The position numbers and the translations under genes were made by a program. DNA of 64,000 nucleotides, taken from positions 134,501-198,500 of the forward strand of contig VRMN01000006.1 of the NCBI GenBank assembly GCA_008690995.1, read 5' to 3'. Below, piece by piece: positions 37,598-47,153 of the stretch. This stretch comes from Porphyridium purpureum. Taxonomy: Eukaryota > Rhodophyta > Bangiophyceae > Porphyridiales > Porphyridiaceae. The first letter of the stretch is position 1. Each line of letters starts with the position of its first letter. The notes beneath the pieces are model-generated. The model was not told the DNA's origin. It searched no databases and saw nothing but the letters and a program-made list of their open reading frames with translations.

Positions 37598-38809
37598 TCA
37601 GCGCAAACGATAGCGCATGCAGGAGCTCACCTGCATGTGCTCGCCTTCCATCGAGTAGTCGATTGCGATGTCGAGGTCGCGCGGGTTCTTCTTGTTCGGC
37701 CGACATGCAAGAGACCCGCGTAACTTATCACCTTGCGCCATGGCAAGCGACTCATCGAGGTAGAAGACGGTCTGCTTCCAGTGCGTGCCTCTCGCGAAGG
37801 GCCCTGTTTCAAAGCCAACCGGTCGAAGGCAATGGGTAAACTGAACATCAAAGTACGCCACAATGGCGTGCACGTAATCGTTACGAAAGACTTCCAGCTC
37901 AAATGGTACGGAAAATGCTGCTTGGTGCTTTTGCATCTCATACAGATTCACAGAAAGAACTGCTTGCGGGTTGCTGCACACCTGTGCCGATGGCACAAAG
38001 TCCACGAGAGGTTCCAACAAGGCCACGTCCTTGATGCAACCCATGCGAAAACCGTAGACGTTATCCCAAAAATCGATCTTTTCCGAGCGGTACTGAGCAT
38101 CCTCGATTGCGCAAAGATACAAGTTGCAAACGTCTGGGAAGATGAGCCCACCGGGCGCCAGCCACTGGTCCCGCGCAAACAGAAGCGAATCCATCATCGA
38201 CTCGTAAAAGAGAAAATACCCCATCCACTCGGAAATGATGATGTCCACTTTCGAGGGAAGCTGGACTTCCTCCATCTTGCCTTGAAACAACGTGATGCTG
38301 CTGTCCATATTGTTCTCTTTGAAGATTTTGCGCGCATAGTCTGCGATACTTGACATTTCCACCGCGTAGACTTCCTTTGCGCCCGCGCGCACCGCAAACA
38401 TGCTCAAGATTCCTGTGCCACAGCCCACATCCAGCACGACCTTATTCTTGAACAAGTGCGCGTTGGACACAATGGCCTCCATGTACGTGCGCGTGCGCAC
38501 CTCATCCTTGAGCATTTCCTCGTGAATGCCAAAGTGCGCGTAGGACTCAAAGTAGTAATCAGAGCTGGTCATCTCCTCATGCTTCGCGGCCGCCTGCGCC
38601 GGCGGCCTACTCGCGTCCTGAACATGCCCGTTCGACTTGGTGTCTGCCGCGCCTTCCTCTGCGCCGCGCTCAGTCCCGGCGTCCGCGACGGGAAGCAGCT
38701 CGTCTACCGACTTACATGGCGCATCCACCAGTGCTCGCACCATCGGATGCCCTTCTACAAAGGCCTCAAGCTCATCCACAATGCAGCTCTCACCTTTCCT
38801 TCTCTCCAT
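37598..38809 (-). CDS. PRMT1: Type I protein arginine methyltransferase (PRMT1)
   Basis: 403 residues from ATG 38809. The core begins DYYFESYAHFGIHEEMLKDE. SAM-binding motif I is VLDVGCGTGILSMFA. The double-E loop is SEWMGYFLFYESMMDSLL with both glutamates present, and the THW loop appears as RGTHWKQTVFYL. These mark an active type I enzyme that makes asymmetric dimethylarginine on RGG-rich RNA-binding proteins and histone H4. The RG-rich LARP protein in this window is a possible kind of substrate, though that is only inference. The N-terminal 80 residues are acidic and variable. An exact GTACAGT lies 70 bases upstream of the start. Confidence 0.94.
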   Translation of the reverse strand: MERRKGESCIVDELEAFVEGHPMVRALVDAPCKSVDELLPVADAGTERGAEEGAADTKSNGHVQDASRPPAQAAAKHEEMTSSDYYFESYAHFGIHEEMLKDEVRTRTYMEAIVSNAHLFKNKVVLDVGCGTGILSMFAVRAGAKEVYAVEMSSIADYARKIFKENNMDSSITLFQGKMEEVQLPSKVDIIISEWMGYFLFYESMMDSLLFARDQWLAPGGLIFPDVCNLYLCAIEDAQYRSEKIDFWDNVYGFRMGCIKDVALLEPLVDFVPSAQVCSNPQAVLSVNLYEMQKHQAAFSVPFELEVFRNDYVHAIVAYFDVQFTHCLRPVGFETGPFARGTHWKQTVFYLDESLAMAQGDKLRGSLACRPNKKNPRDLDIAIDYSMEGEHMQVSSCMRYRLR

Positions 38810-39020
38810 CGCCTCCGACACACTCCGCACGGCGCCGTGTCCGTCTGGTGGCCCGCGACGGCACTGCGTCCGCGGGAGGTACAGTCAGAACGCCTTTTTT
38901 AATCTTTCGTTAAAAACATGCAAGACTAACACAAAATATGAGAAACGCGAGCGCTTCTGAAGGGGCAGACCCTATTTGGTGCGCGCTGGTGCGGCTGCAG
39001 TCGCGACTGGACGGCGTTAC

Positions 39021-39410
39021 TTAGAGGTTGTTGACGGCCCACACGGCAAAGACCAGCACGCCAACGAGCCCGACCAAGGACAGAATCACAATGGGCGCGT
39101 TGCTGGTCGTCCCGGCTTCCTGCACCTTGTCGCCGGCCTTCTTGGCGAAGCGCCGCTTGGGCGCGCGGCACTGCGGGCACCGCCAGTCGTCGGGCAGGCT
39201 TTCGAATGCCACGTTCTGGCCGCGCTTGTACTCGTATCCGCAGTCCACGCACAGCCACTCGCCCTTCCAGATCTCCTCCTTGCCCGCCGCCATGCGCACA
39301 GTCGTCCTGCCCGCCGCCACCGCGCGGCGCGCCCCGGCAGATCGGTCCACCGCGGGCGCACATTGGCCGCCCACGCGCACTGCTGCGCTTGCGCCGCTCA
39401 CAAACGCCAT
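39021..39410 (-). CDS. RBD1: Plastid rubredoxin with C-terminal membrane anchor (RBD1/RubA-like)
   Basis: 129 residues from ATG 39410. A 40-residue Ala/Arg/Ser/Gly transit peptide precedes a rubredoxin domain with CVDCGYEY and WRCPQCRAPK, the two CxxC pairs that bind a single iron. A single membrane span at the C-terminus follows (IVILSLVGLVGVLVFAVWAV). The rubredoxin-then-anchor layout is that of cyanobacterial RubA and plant/algal RBD1, thylakoid proteins needed for photosystem II assembly. The spacing between the CxxC pairs is shorter than in classical bacterial rubredoxin. It sits beside a second rubredoxin gene on the same strand. Confidence 0.85.
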   Translation of the reverse strand: MAFVSGASAAVRVGGQCAPAVDRSAGARRAVAAGRTTVRMAAGKEEIWKGEWLCVDCGYEYKRGQNVAFESLPDDWRCPQCRAPKRRFAKKAGDKVQEAGTTSNAPIVILSLVGLVGVLVFAVWAVNNL

Positions 39411-39686
39411 CCCCGCTATGGATTTCGCTTCTCTCCTACTCCGTCCACGCCGCTCCTTCCTTTCGTGAACCCACACAATCGCTCCTGCCTTCCGCCAGAT
39501 CACGCTTCCACGCACTCGCAGATATCAGACTGCGCCTATGGAAATGACGTCATTTTACTAGAAGGATGGAAATTGCCCCGCCCGCTATCCCAGCCGCCCA
39601 CCCGCGCTGCGCACTGGCACGGACGCCAGCTCCGCACGGGCGGTCAAATCCAGTCAGCGAAGCGCACCTTCGAGATAATATCCGGG

Positions 39687-40481
39687 TCAGGTAGCAGGTC
39701 CCCGCGCCGGTGGGTCGGGCTTGTCCTTTGGCTCGTCCGGTTTCTTGTCCTGCACATCATTTGCGCTGTTGGATGCCGACGTCGACGACCCTCCGTCAGC
39801 CTGCTTCGTGCCGGATTCGGAAGTGCTAGAGTCGTCTTCCGCACCCTCGTTCTCCTCTTCTTCCTGGTTACGAGGATCTGTCGGGTCGTTGAGGTCCCAA
39901 AACTGAGTCTTGTCAGCGTCACACACCGGGCACTTGTAGTTGTCCCCGAAAAACTTGAACTCTCGTCCTCTGGCCACCCACAACTCGTACCCGCAGCCGC
40001 CGCACTTGTACACGTGCAGCTCCTTTTCCTCGTCCTCGGTCAGGGCCACCGCCTTGGGTCGCTCGCTCTCCGTCTCCTTCTCCTTGGTACCTCCGCCGAT
40101 TGACTTGAACAGCTTGACCGCGAAAAGTGCAACAATCACGGCAAACATGTAGGGAATGATGCCCATGCGTTCCAAATCAATGTTAATCGACACTTTCCCC
40201 TTCTCTTCGCTCGATGCCGCACTCGCCATGGCGACGAGCTCCGTGCGATGTCGATGCTGCTCCGCGACACGTGCGTGCTGCCGCGACTTGGCGGGCAATC
40301 TCACAACCACTTTCCTGACCTCCTGCGTGCCCGAGCCTGCGGCGGCGTCATGCTGATCCGCCTGCATCTCCACGCGCGGCGCCGATCGCCGCGCGGCACA
40401 CGCCATCCGCCGATCGAGCCCCACGCGCTGGCCGCGAATGGTGCCGGCGCTGCCTACCAGCACAAAGCAGCACACCGCCAT
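39687..40481 (-). CDS. Second membrane rubredoxin-like protein, N-side anchor
   Basis: 264 residues from ATG 40481. There is a presequence-like first 105 residues, a membrane span (IIPYMFAVIVALFAVKLF), then a rubredoxin domain with YKCGGCGYELWVARGREF and YKCPVCDADK. A long acidic Ser/Asp/Lys-rich tail closes the protein. The order (anchor before rubredoxin) is the reverse of its neighbour at 39021. All four iron-binding cysteines are present. It is likely a plastid membrane electron carrier; partner unknown. The two genes are 276 bases apart, head to tail, but their sequences outside the CxxC pairs differ, so an ancient duplication or independent origin are both possible. An ACTGTAC element lies at 40622, 140 bases upstream. 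Confidence 0.78.
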   Translation of the reverse strand: MAVCCFVLVGSAGTIRGQRVGLDRRMACAARRSAPRVEMQADQHDAAAGSGTQEVRKVVVRLPAKSRQHARVAEQHRHRTELVAMASAASSEEKGKVSINIDLERMGIIPYMFAVIVALFAVKLFKSIGGGTKEKETESERPKAVALTEDEEKELHVYKCGGCGYELWVARGREFKFFGDNYKCPVCDADKTQFWDLNDPTDPRNQEEEENEGAEDDSSTSESGTKQADGGSSTSASNSANDVQDKKPDEPKDKPDPPARGPAT

Positions 40482-40704
40482 CGCACGTACGCCGCAGCCG
40501 CGCGCGCTTCTACCTGCTCTCCACCAATCTTCCGCAACACGTCCCACCCACGCTCAACGCCTCGTGCGAACGCCTCCCTGCAGCCGCGCTTGATGCTTCT
40601 CGTCCCTCGCACGCTCGCCACACTGTACACTACGCCGGGGAAAAAGAAAGGAACCGCCCACAAGCGCCAGTTCTCGCCCTGCCGAGTTTTTTTTTCTCCT
40701 TCCT

Positions 40705-42624
40705 CTACGTGATGACATCAGGGGATGTTCGACACAGACGCGCGTGGATGCTGGTCCACTGGGCGACGAATTGCACCAGCGGGTCGAGAGCGACGGTGAC
40801 GTCGCGCGCCAGACGCGAGTCTGCGGCAGATGCAGACTCGTTCGGCGCGCGCGGCGGCTCGTAGCGTTCCAAGTAGACTCGCACCGTCGCCCCGCTCGAT
40901 CCCGTCCCGCTCAGTCGGAACACCACGCGCGCCCCGTCCGTGAAAAGCAGTCGCACGCCTTGCTGCGAGGCACTGCTGCCGTCTACTGGGTCTACGTATG
41001 AAAACTCGTCCACTGTGAAATTGCATGCTCCTTCCTGCGACGCCGCAGACACCTCCGAGCCCACAAAGGACCGCAGCCACGCCATGAGCTGGTCTGCGGC
41101 GTCGGACTGGACTTTTTCGTAGTCGTGACGTCCATAATAATGACGGCCATATTTGTGCCAGTGCTCTTGCATAATTTGCGACATACTGACAGGCGCAGAC
41201 CCCGAGGGTGCGGAGCGGCTACGATACTCCAGAATACTCAGCCATGCGAGCACGGCCCATAGTCCATCCTTCTCCCGCACATGCGTGGAGCCTGTTCCAA
41301 AGCTCTCCTCGCCACAAATGGCAATCCTGCCCGCGTCCATCAAATTGCCAAAGTACTTCCAACCTGTCGGAGTTTCGTAGCAGCTCCAACCACGCCTTGC
41401 AGCAACTTGGTCAAGCGCCCTGCTTGTAGGCATGCTGCGCGCCACACCTGTGATACTGTTGACTTGAAAGTACGGAATGACTGCTTCTGCGTACTCTGCA
41501 ATGACCGCGACCGAGTCAGACGGAGAAACAAATAAATTAGCCCCGAGTATCATGTTGCGGTCGCCATCTCCATCGCTTGCGGCTCCAAAGTCGGGGCGTT
41601 TCTCAGAGCATCGATCTTCAGAACCCGAGGGCAAAGCACCCAGGATTCGCGCTAGGTCCGCGGCATACGTCAAGTTTGGGTCCGGGTGAATACCGCCAAA
41701 GTCTTCCAAACATTTGCAATTGCGCAGTGAATCTGCCGGGGCGCCCAACCGTCCCACAAACACACGATACGCGTACTCGCCACTCACGGCATTCATGCCG
41801 TCGTACACGAAAGAAAAATCTGGACGTTGAACAAAAGCAGCGAGTCTGTTCATGTCAAATACGGTCTCCAGTAGCTTTGCGTACTCGTGCACGGGGTCTA
41901 CGACTTCAACGCAGAATCCGTCGTCGCAATGCTTCGTTCCCACGCATGATAGATCGGTCGGCTCCATTCGATCGTTCAAATAAAATTCCGTGATCGACAG
42001 CGTTTCTGCGAAGATCTTATCCGTTAGAGCCTCAGTTGCTGGCCCTCCCGATTGAATATTGTATTTGATTCCCCAGTCTCCATGCTCAGGACCGCCCGGG
42101 TTGTGCGAGGCAGTCAGGATGATCCCGCCCGCAGCCTTTCTTGCGCGGATCAGAGCTGACATTGCCGGGGTGGACATGATGCCGTCGCGTCCGACGATGA
42201 TCTTGTTCACTCCGTTGGCGGCTGCCATGCGGATAATCACATCGCACGCCTCCCGATTAAAGTATCGGCCGTCGCCTCCCAAGCACAGCACACACGCCGC
42301 AGCAGATGCGGCATCGCGGGATTCCGACAGGACGTTGAAAAGCGCCTGGATCCAGTTCTCGACAAAGTTGGGCGTGCGCTGCACTTCTTGCACAGTTTTC
42401 CGCAACCCAGATGTGCCGGTCTTCTGGCCAGCAATTGGTGCCGTCGCCTTTCTGTACTGATGTTGAGTATCAGTGGAAGTTTGGCCCGCTGCCGCCGCCC
42501 GCCATTGCGTTAAGCGTCTTGCGGAAGCGCCGACCTCTGTGACAGCGCGCGGCACCGCCGACACCCTGGGTGACGGATGCGCCACGCGACGCCCGCCACT
42601 CGCAGATCCTACAAATGCCGCCAT
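40705..42624 (-). CDS. PGM: Phosphoglucomutase with N-terminal extension
   Basis: 639 residues from ATG 42624. It interconverts glucose-1-phosphate and glucose-6-phosphate. All active-site blocks are present: the phosphoserine loop LTASHNPGG, the metal loop DGDGDRNM, the sugar loop CGEESFGTG and the phosphate loop RLSGTGSSGATVRVYLERY. The first 70 residues are Ala/Arg/Ser-rich and look like a plastid transit peptide. In red algae starch is made in the cytosol, so a plastid form would serve another glucose-phosphate need; the prediction needs localisation data. The start codon is only 32 bases from the stop of the MIT-RING gene on the same strand, so its promoter overlaps that gene's 3' end. 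Confidence 0.93.
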   Translation of the reverse strand: MAAFVGSASGGRRVAHPSPRVSAVPRAVTEVGASARRLTQWRAAAAGQTSTDTQHQYRKATAPIAGQKTGTSGLRKTVQEVQRTPNFVENWIQALFNVLSESRDAASAAACVLCLGGDGRYFNREACDVIIRMAAANGVNKIIVGRDGIMSTPAMSALIRARKAAGGIILTASHNPGGPEHGDWGIKYNIQSGGPATEALTDKIFAETLSITEFYLNDRMEPTDLSCVGTKHCDDGFCVEVVDPVHEYAKLLETVFDMNRLAAFVQRPDFSFVYDGMNAVSGEYAYRVFVGRLGAPADSLRNCKCLEDFGGIHPDPNLTYAADLARILGALPSGSEDRCSEKRPDFGAASDGDGDRNMILGANLFVSPSDSVAVIAEYAEAVIPYFQVNSITGVARSMPTSRALDQVAARRGWSCYETPTGWKYFGNLMDAGRIAICGEESFGTGSTHVREKDGLWAVLAWLSILEYRSRSAPSGSAPVSMSQIMQEHWHKYGRHYYGRHDYEKVQSDAADQLMAWLRSFVGSEVSAASQEGACNFTVDEFSYVDPVDGSSASQQGVRLLFTDGARVVFRLSGTGSSGATVRVYLERYEPPRAPNESASAADSRLARDVTVALDPLVQFVAQWTSIHARLCRTSPDVIT

Positions 42625-42656
42625 CGCAGACGCAACTGTTCCTTTAGTGATTATGC

Positions 42657-44285
42657 TCAAGTGAAACGCTTCAGGCGCTCAACACTAAATGGAGTGTGGC
42701 ATTCAGGACATCTGCTACCTAGAACATTTGCTGCACGTCCCGTGCAAGACTCACAGAGGCCGTGACCACACGGCAAGCCGGACCGTGCGGGTTTCACCAC
42801 GCACAGATCGCACATGCTACTAGAGAGCGTAGCTGTCGGTGGCATCACGCCAGACATGGACGGAGTAAGCGTCCACGGGTGCACACCACTTGGATTCGGT
42901 CCTGCCTGGAAATCGGCACTGGAGCCACTGTGCTGTACTCCAGGAGACGGGTAATACCCTGTCGGTTCAACAGGAACGAACATACTCCCTGAGTGGATCC
43001 CCACCAGTTTGGCAGCGGCTTCGAGCTCTAGCTGTTGCTCCTTTTGCTTTTCGATAATTTTCTTCACCGACTCCATACGATCAAGAGTCATGCCCACAAA
43101 TTTTCTCAGCTTCTTGACCTCCTCCAAGGCGTTCGGCGATCCCACTGCATTGTAGCTTTTGATGGCGTCCATCAATGTACTGACTCCGGTTATGTAGTGG
43201 TCCATGGCAGCGGTGTAATCCTTATCTTTGTCCAGATCCAGCGCCTTGTTCAGTTGCTTCTTCCCCAACTGTGCCTGCTCGGCCGCCTGTTGTTCTTGCG
43301 TAGGACGATGGTGTGTCTGCGGGACGGGCTCGGCCGGTGCGGGAAACACAGCGGGTGCCATTGGCGCCGAAAAGGGAGGCTGTGCGCGCATATGTGATGC
43401 TCCGAGCGATCCCGGTTGGACCATCCATCCTTCGACGCCATGACTGCTTTCCAAATAGATGCGCTCGCGCTCAAACGCAAAATTTAAGTCGTTGATGCCG
43501 TTTTGGACATCAGCAAAGGATTGCTCCGCCGAGGGGTCAGAAATGGTCGTGGTTTGCTCGCACGTCGTTTCAGATGCCGTGTAATATGCGCCCGGGTTTG
43601 CACTTCCATATGCTGCTTTCGCCAGGTCATCTGCAGTCAAGTCTGGGATCACGCTATATTCGTCGTACTGGGGGTTTCCATTTTCCGTTCCGGTCGAATC
43701 AGCGGGCACAGGCGCGGCTTCCTGCTGCACTGCTTCCGCACCTTCACCTTCTGCGTTCGCATGTGCATCCGTATCGCAGCCCACTTTGTCCGTGTCTCTG
43801 TATCCTTCTTTCCTCAGCTGTGCCTCCTCAAATGCGAGAACCTTCTCTGCATCAGTCATCTCCGGCTCTTGCGGAGGCGCGGGCGCTACCTCCTCGGCAT
43901 AATGCTCCTGGGTGGCGGCTTCTCCGCCTTCGTCGGGCAAAGAAGGGGCTGCAGCGGGCTTCTTCTTGCCTCCTTTCATGGCCGCTTGCAGTTTCTGACC
44001 CCACTTATTCGCTTTCACCTGTGGCACTTCTTCAGCCAACTGGGCACTTGCAGCTGCCTCGACACCTCCGCTATCGTGCGAAGCCGCGCTGTCCTGGGCC
44101 TGGGCGTCCATGCCGTCCTGCTCGACGACGCTGCCCACCGGCGCATCGTACCCTTGCTGAGGCGCGGCGCCGTCTGCAGCGCCAGGCACGGCGCCATAGA
44201 CACCAACTTCCTGTTGCGAGGCCTGACCTCCAGCCCCGTCTGGCTCCGCCACCACAACACCCTGCTTTCGGAAAAACTTCTTCAT
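42657..44285 (-). CDS. MIT-domain plus RING-finger protein
   Basis: 542 residues from ATG 44285 (MKKFFRKQGVVVAEPDG). The first 340 residues are acidic, Gln/Ala/Pro-rich and likely disordered, with a short helical island (MTDAEKVLAFEEAQLRKEG). Residues about 341-425 resemble an MIT three-helix bundle: LGKKQLNKALDLDKDKDYTA, AMDHYITGVSTLMDAIKSY, then KLRKFVGMTLDRMESVKKII. A C3HC4 RING closes the protein: CDLCVV, PCGHGLCESC, CPECHTPF (about 493-531). MIT domains bind ESCRT-III tails; RING domains recruit E2 ubiquitin enzymes. The combination suggests a ubiquitin ligase acting in endosomal sorting. MIT assignment is by pattern and is less certain than the RING. Confidence 0.7.
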   Translation of the reverse strand: MKKFFRKQGVVVAEPDGAGGQASQQEVGVYGAVPGAADGAAPQQGYDAPVGSVVEQDGMDAQAQDSAASHDSGGVEAAASAQLAEEVPQVKANKWGQKLQAAMKGGKKKPAAAPSLPDEGGEAATQEHYAEEVAPAPPQEPEMTDAEKVLAFEEAQLRKEGYRDTDKVGCDTDAHANAEGEGAEAVQQEAAPVPADSTGTENGNPQYDEYSVIPDLTADDLAKAAYGSANPGAYYTASETTCEQTTTISDPSAEQSFADVQNGINDLNFAFERERIYLESSHGVEGWMVQPGSLGASHMRAQPPFSAPMAPAVFPAPAEPVPQTHHRPTQEQQAAEQAQLGKKQLNKALDLDKDKDYTAAMDHYITGVSTLMDAIKSYNAVGSPNALEEVKKLRKFVGMTLDRMESVKKIIEKQKEQQLELEAAAKLVGIHSGSMFVPVEPTGYYPSPGVQHSGSSADFQAGPNPSGVHPWTLTPSMSGVMPPTATLSSSMCDLCVVKPARSGLPCGHGLCESCTGRAANVLGSRCPECHTPFSVERLKRFT

Positions 44286-44690
44286 TGCGCCGCGATGCCC
44301 TCGTGTGCCTGGCAAGACTCCCGCCCAACCCAACCGACGCACAGCGCAGCTACCTCGCACGCGCACCCAGCCCGCGGAAACTCAATTAAGCGAGCCAGCC
44401 CGCGACGAACCAAGGATGTATCAGCGACACTCACGTTCCAGCACGCGGCGAGCCAGGCAATCAGATAACCAGAGAACCAGAAAAGCAGCTCGCGAGGTAT
44501 ACAAGTAGCACGTCACGCCCTCATACCACTCTCAACCTCCCCGTTGCCTCTTCCCGGACTCCCTCCCTCAGTGTCTGTCCCTACGAAAGAAGCGACTCCC
44601 CCACGTCCTTCACGCGCGCTTGACCCAGCGCGCCCGGTTCACCGGATTCGGCGCAAACGGCGCGCAGCACCTAACCGTTAATGCAATGGA

Positions 44691-44718
44691 CCGATGAACC
44701 GATGAACCGATGAACCGA
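44691..44718 (+). repeat. (CCGATGAA)3.5 octamer repeat
   Basis: Direct repeat of an 8-base unit just upstream of the TGTAC cluster before ATAD3. No role known. Confidence 0.85.
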
Positions 44719-44732
44719 AACACGCTGCACGA

Positions 44733-44784
44733 ACTGTACTCAGTGTACTTAGTGTACGCTTTGGTGTGTGGGGTAAGGTACAGT
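44733..44784. promoter_or_regulatory. Cluster of four GTAC elements upstream of ATAD3
   Basis: ACTGTAC (44733), GTGTAC (44742 and 44751) and GTACAGT (44778) within 52 bases, 115-165 bases before the ATAD3 ATG. It matches the motif seen before several other genes in the window. Confidence 0.45.
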
Positions 44785-44897
44785 TTCTGAAGCGGTTGAT
44801 TGGCAGACGCCGTCGGCGCGTGTGTGTGGAGAGAAGAAGGGGAGAGGCGCGCGGTGGAGCGGGCGTGGTGGGTGTTTGAGAGGGTAGGTTGGATGCG

Positions 44898-46745
44898 ATG
44901 TTTAAAGGTGTGTTTGGAGGCGGGGGCGCGTCGACGTCGACGCCGTCCGAAGCGGCGATTCGGCAGGAGGCGCAAGGCATGAAAACCGCCGCCGCGGCGA
45001 CAGCGGTGAATGCGGATGGAGACAAGACGGACGGCGCGAGCCGGCGCGGCGCGGATCGCGCAAGTGCGGCGGCTGGGGGTGGGCGAGCGGGCTCGGTCAC
45101 GGGGTTTGATCCGGTGGGTCTGGAGCGAGCGGCCGCCGCCGCGCGCGAGCTCGACCGATCGCCGAACGCAAACGCCGCGCTGAATTTGATCCAGGAGCAG
45201 GAGCGCACCAAGCAGGCGGAGTACTCGGCACGCGGGAAGGAAATGGAGGCCGCGTCGAAGCAGATGGAGCTCGAGCGTGTGGCCAAGGCCGCCGAGGAGC
45301 AGCGCAGAAATATGCAGGCGCAGACAGAGCACCAGCAGCAGCTCGAATTGTACAAGGATCGGCTAGAGCGCAAGCGCCAAACCGACTTGCTGGAAAACCA
45401 GCTCTCTGCGCAAAGAGGTCTGCAGGAGGAGCAGAGGCAAAAGGACGAGGAAAGTGTGGCCCGGCAAGAGGCCATCCGCAAACGCACGCTCGAGTACGAG
45501 GCGCAGCTGCGCGCCAAGACAGAAGCGGCGCGCGCGCACGCCGAGGCGGAAGGGCGGATCAAGGAGGCGCGCGAAAATCGCGACATCAATCGCGAGAATG
45601 TGCTGCTGCAGGCAAAGGAGTACCGAGAAACGGTGTTAGAGTCCATCAAGCTCACCACATCCTCGGTCGGCTCGGCGTTGCAGACCTTTCTGGGTGACCG
45701 GCAGCGCATGACAGCCGCCGTCGCCGTTCTGTCGGCCACCGCGCTGGGTGTGTACTCGGCGCGCTCCTCTGCGTCGGTGATGGGTCGTTTTGTGGAGGCT
45801 CGCATCGGTAAGCCGCCACTTATCCGCGAAACATCGCGCCCGTCGCTCTCGCAGCTGCTCAGACATCCTGTGAAAAGCGCTGGGGCAATACAGGCGGTCC
45901 GCAACGCAGACGCATCGCATGTCATGAAGGGCATTGTGCTTCCTGCGCCACTGGAGCAGCGCCTGCAGCAAATTGCCGTGGCCACCCAGCACGCGCGGGA
46001 GAACGGGGCGCCGTACCGCAACCTGCTGCTGCATGGCCCGCCGGGTACCGGCAAGACGCTGTTCGCCAAAAGCCTTGCCCACAACGTTGGGATGCACTAC
46101 GCAATTTTGACTGGAGGTGACGTGGCCCCGCTAGGGAGGGACGCCGTCACGGAGCTACACAAGGTATTTGATTGGGCTGAGCATTCGCGGCGTGGGTTGC
46201 TCTTGTTTGTCGACGAGGCGGACGCATTTCTGCGCTCGCGAACGTCCGACCACATGACCGAGGAGACGCGCTCGGCACTCAATGCGTTTCTGTATCGAAC
46301 GGGCGAGAACTCACGGCGGTTCATGGTCGTGTATGCGTCCAATCAGCCCGAGCTGTTCGACTGGGCGGCAACAGACCGCGTCGATGAGGTTATTGAGGTC
46401 GACCTTCCTGGACTGGAAGAGCGCAAGCGGCTGGTGAAGCTTTACTTTGACAAGTATATCCGCAATGGCTCCACTGCCAAAATGCGCATCCAGTACGGAG
46501 GCATTGACGAGGGTGATCTTGATCTGGTCGCCACTCGCTTAGAACACGCGTCTGGCCGTGACATCTCCAAGTTCTTCATCGGGCTGCAAAGTGCCGCGTT
46601 TGGGAGCAAGAACGCTGTCCTTACAAAGGAGATGCTCACGTCGCTTCTCGACGCAGCCATCCGCCAGAAGCAGCAGAAGGAAGCCTGGATGGACGCATCA
46701 TCCCGTGTGTTCGAGGAATCACATTTTAGCGCCCGGAAACTGTAG
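44898..46745 (+). CDS. ATAD3: ATAD3-type mitochondrial inner-membrane AAA ATPase
   Basis: 615 residues from ATG 44898. A long coiled-coil N-terminal domain (from FDPVGLERAAAAARELDRSP, through repeated Glu/Gln/Lys-rich heptads) is typical of ATAD3. One membrane segment follows (MTAAVAVLSATALGVYS). The AAA domain has Walker A LLLHGPPGTGKTLFAKSL, Walker B LLLFVDEADAFL and the FLYRTGENSRRFMVVYASNQ sensor-1 strand. ATAD3 links the outer and inner mitochondrial membranes and supports nucleoid organisation. Length matches the family. It is convergent with AsnRS across 408 bases. Confidence 0.94.
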   Translation: MFKGVFGGGGASTSTPSEAAIRQEAQGMKTAAAATAVNADGDKTDGASRRGADRASAAAGGGRAGSVTGFDPVGLERAAAAARELDRSPNANAALNLIQEQERTKQAEYSARGKEMEAASKQMELERVAKAAEEQRRNMQAQTEHQQQLELYKDRLERKRQTDLLENQLSAQRGLQEEQRQKDEESVARQEAIRKRTLEYEAQLRAKTEAARAHAEAEGRIKEARENRDINRENVLLQAKEYRETVLESIKLTTSSVGSALQTFLGDRQRMTAAVAVLSATALGVYSARSSASVMGRFVEARIGKPPLIRETSRPSLSQLLRHPVKSAGAIQAVRNADASHVMKGIVLPAPLEQRLQQIAVATQHARENGAPYRNLLLHGPPGTGKTLFAKSLAHNVGMHYAILTGGDVAPLGRDAVTELHKVFDWAEHSRRGLLLFVDEADAFLRSRTSDHMTEETRSALNAFLYRTGENSRRFMVVYASNQPELFDWAATDRVDEVIEVDLPGLEERKRLVKLYFDKYIRNGSTAKMRIQYGGIDEGDLDLVATRLEHASGRDISKFFIGLQSAAFGSKNAVLTKEMLTSLLDAAIRQKQQKEAWMDASSRVFEESHFSARKL

Positions 46746-47153
46746 AAGAAGGCTTAATGGGCATTCAGAGAAGAGCAGTAGAATGTGCGATCGCTCGGAA
46801 GGATCAGGGTGAGGGTCTCTCGCGAGACGACTGGGGAGAGAGAGGGGGAGGAAGTAAGGTAGCCGGTGTCAGTGCATCAATTTCTTTTCATTGTCCTCTC
46901 GGGGTACATCTGTAGCATTAGAACCTAAAGGAAAAAAAAGAGAGAAAGAAAGGGAAAGCGTGAAGCAAACGAGAGCCTTGCATGCCGATCGTATCAACAA
47001 GATCAGTATGCTAATTTCCATCTGCGACGCAGACACAAGGAAACAAAAGAGTCACCGTTTCTAGCTTCAGCATTCCAATCAGATGATCTCCATCTTCATG
47101 GTGCGAGCGACCATGCTTTGCTACAGAGCACATTCTGAGTCCACCAAGCTGAG
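46746..47153. other. Convergent intergenic region, ATAD3 / AsnRS
   Basis: About 400 bases of 3' flank with purine-rich GAGAGAGGGGGAGG and AAAAAAAAGAGAGAAAG runs. No gene is seen. Confidence 0.5.

Larger units (their letters stand above)
44286..44897. promoter_or_regulatory. Divergent region MIT-RING / ATAD3 with clustered GTAC elements
   Basis: About 610 bases. It contains three and a half copies of an 8-base CCGATGAA repeat at 44691-44718. Immediately after come two exact GTACAGT/ACTGTAC elements (44733, 44778) and two further GTGTAC copies (44742, 44751), within 170 bases of the ATAD3 start. Open frames here are shadows. Confidence 0.5.
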
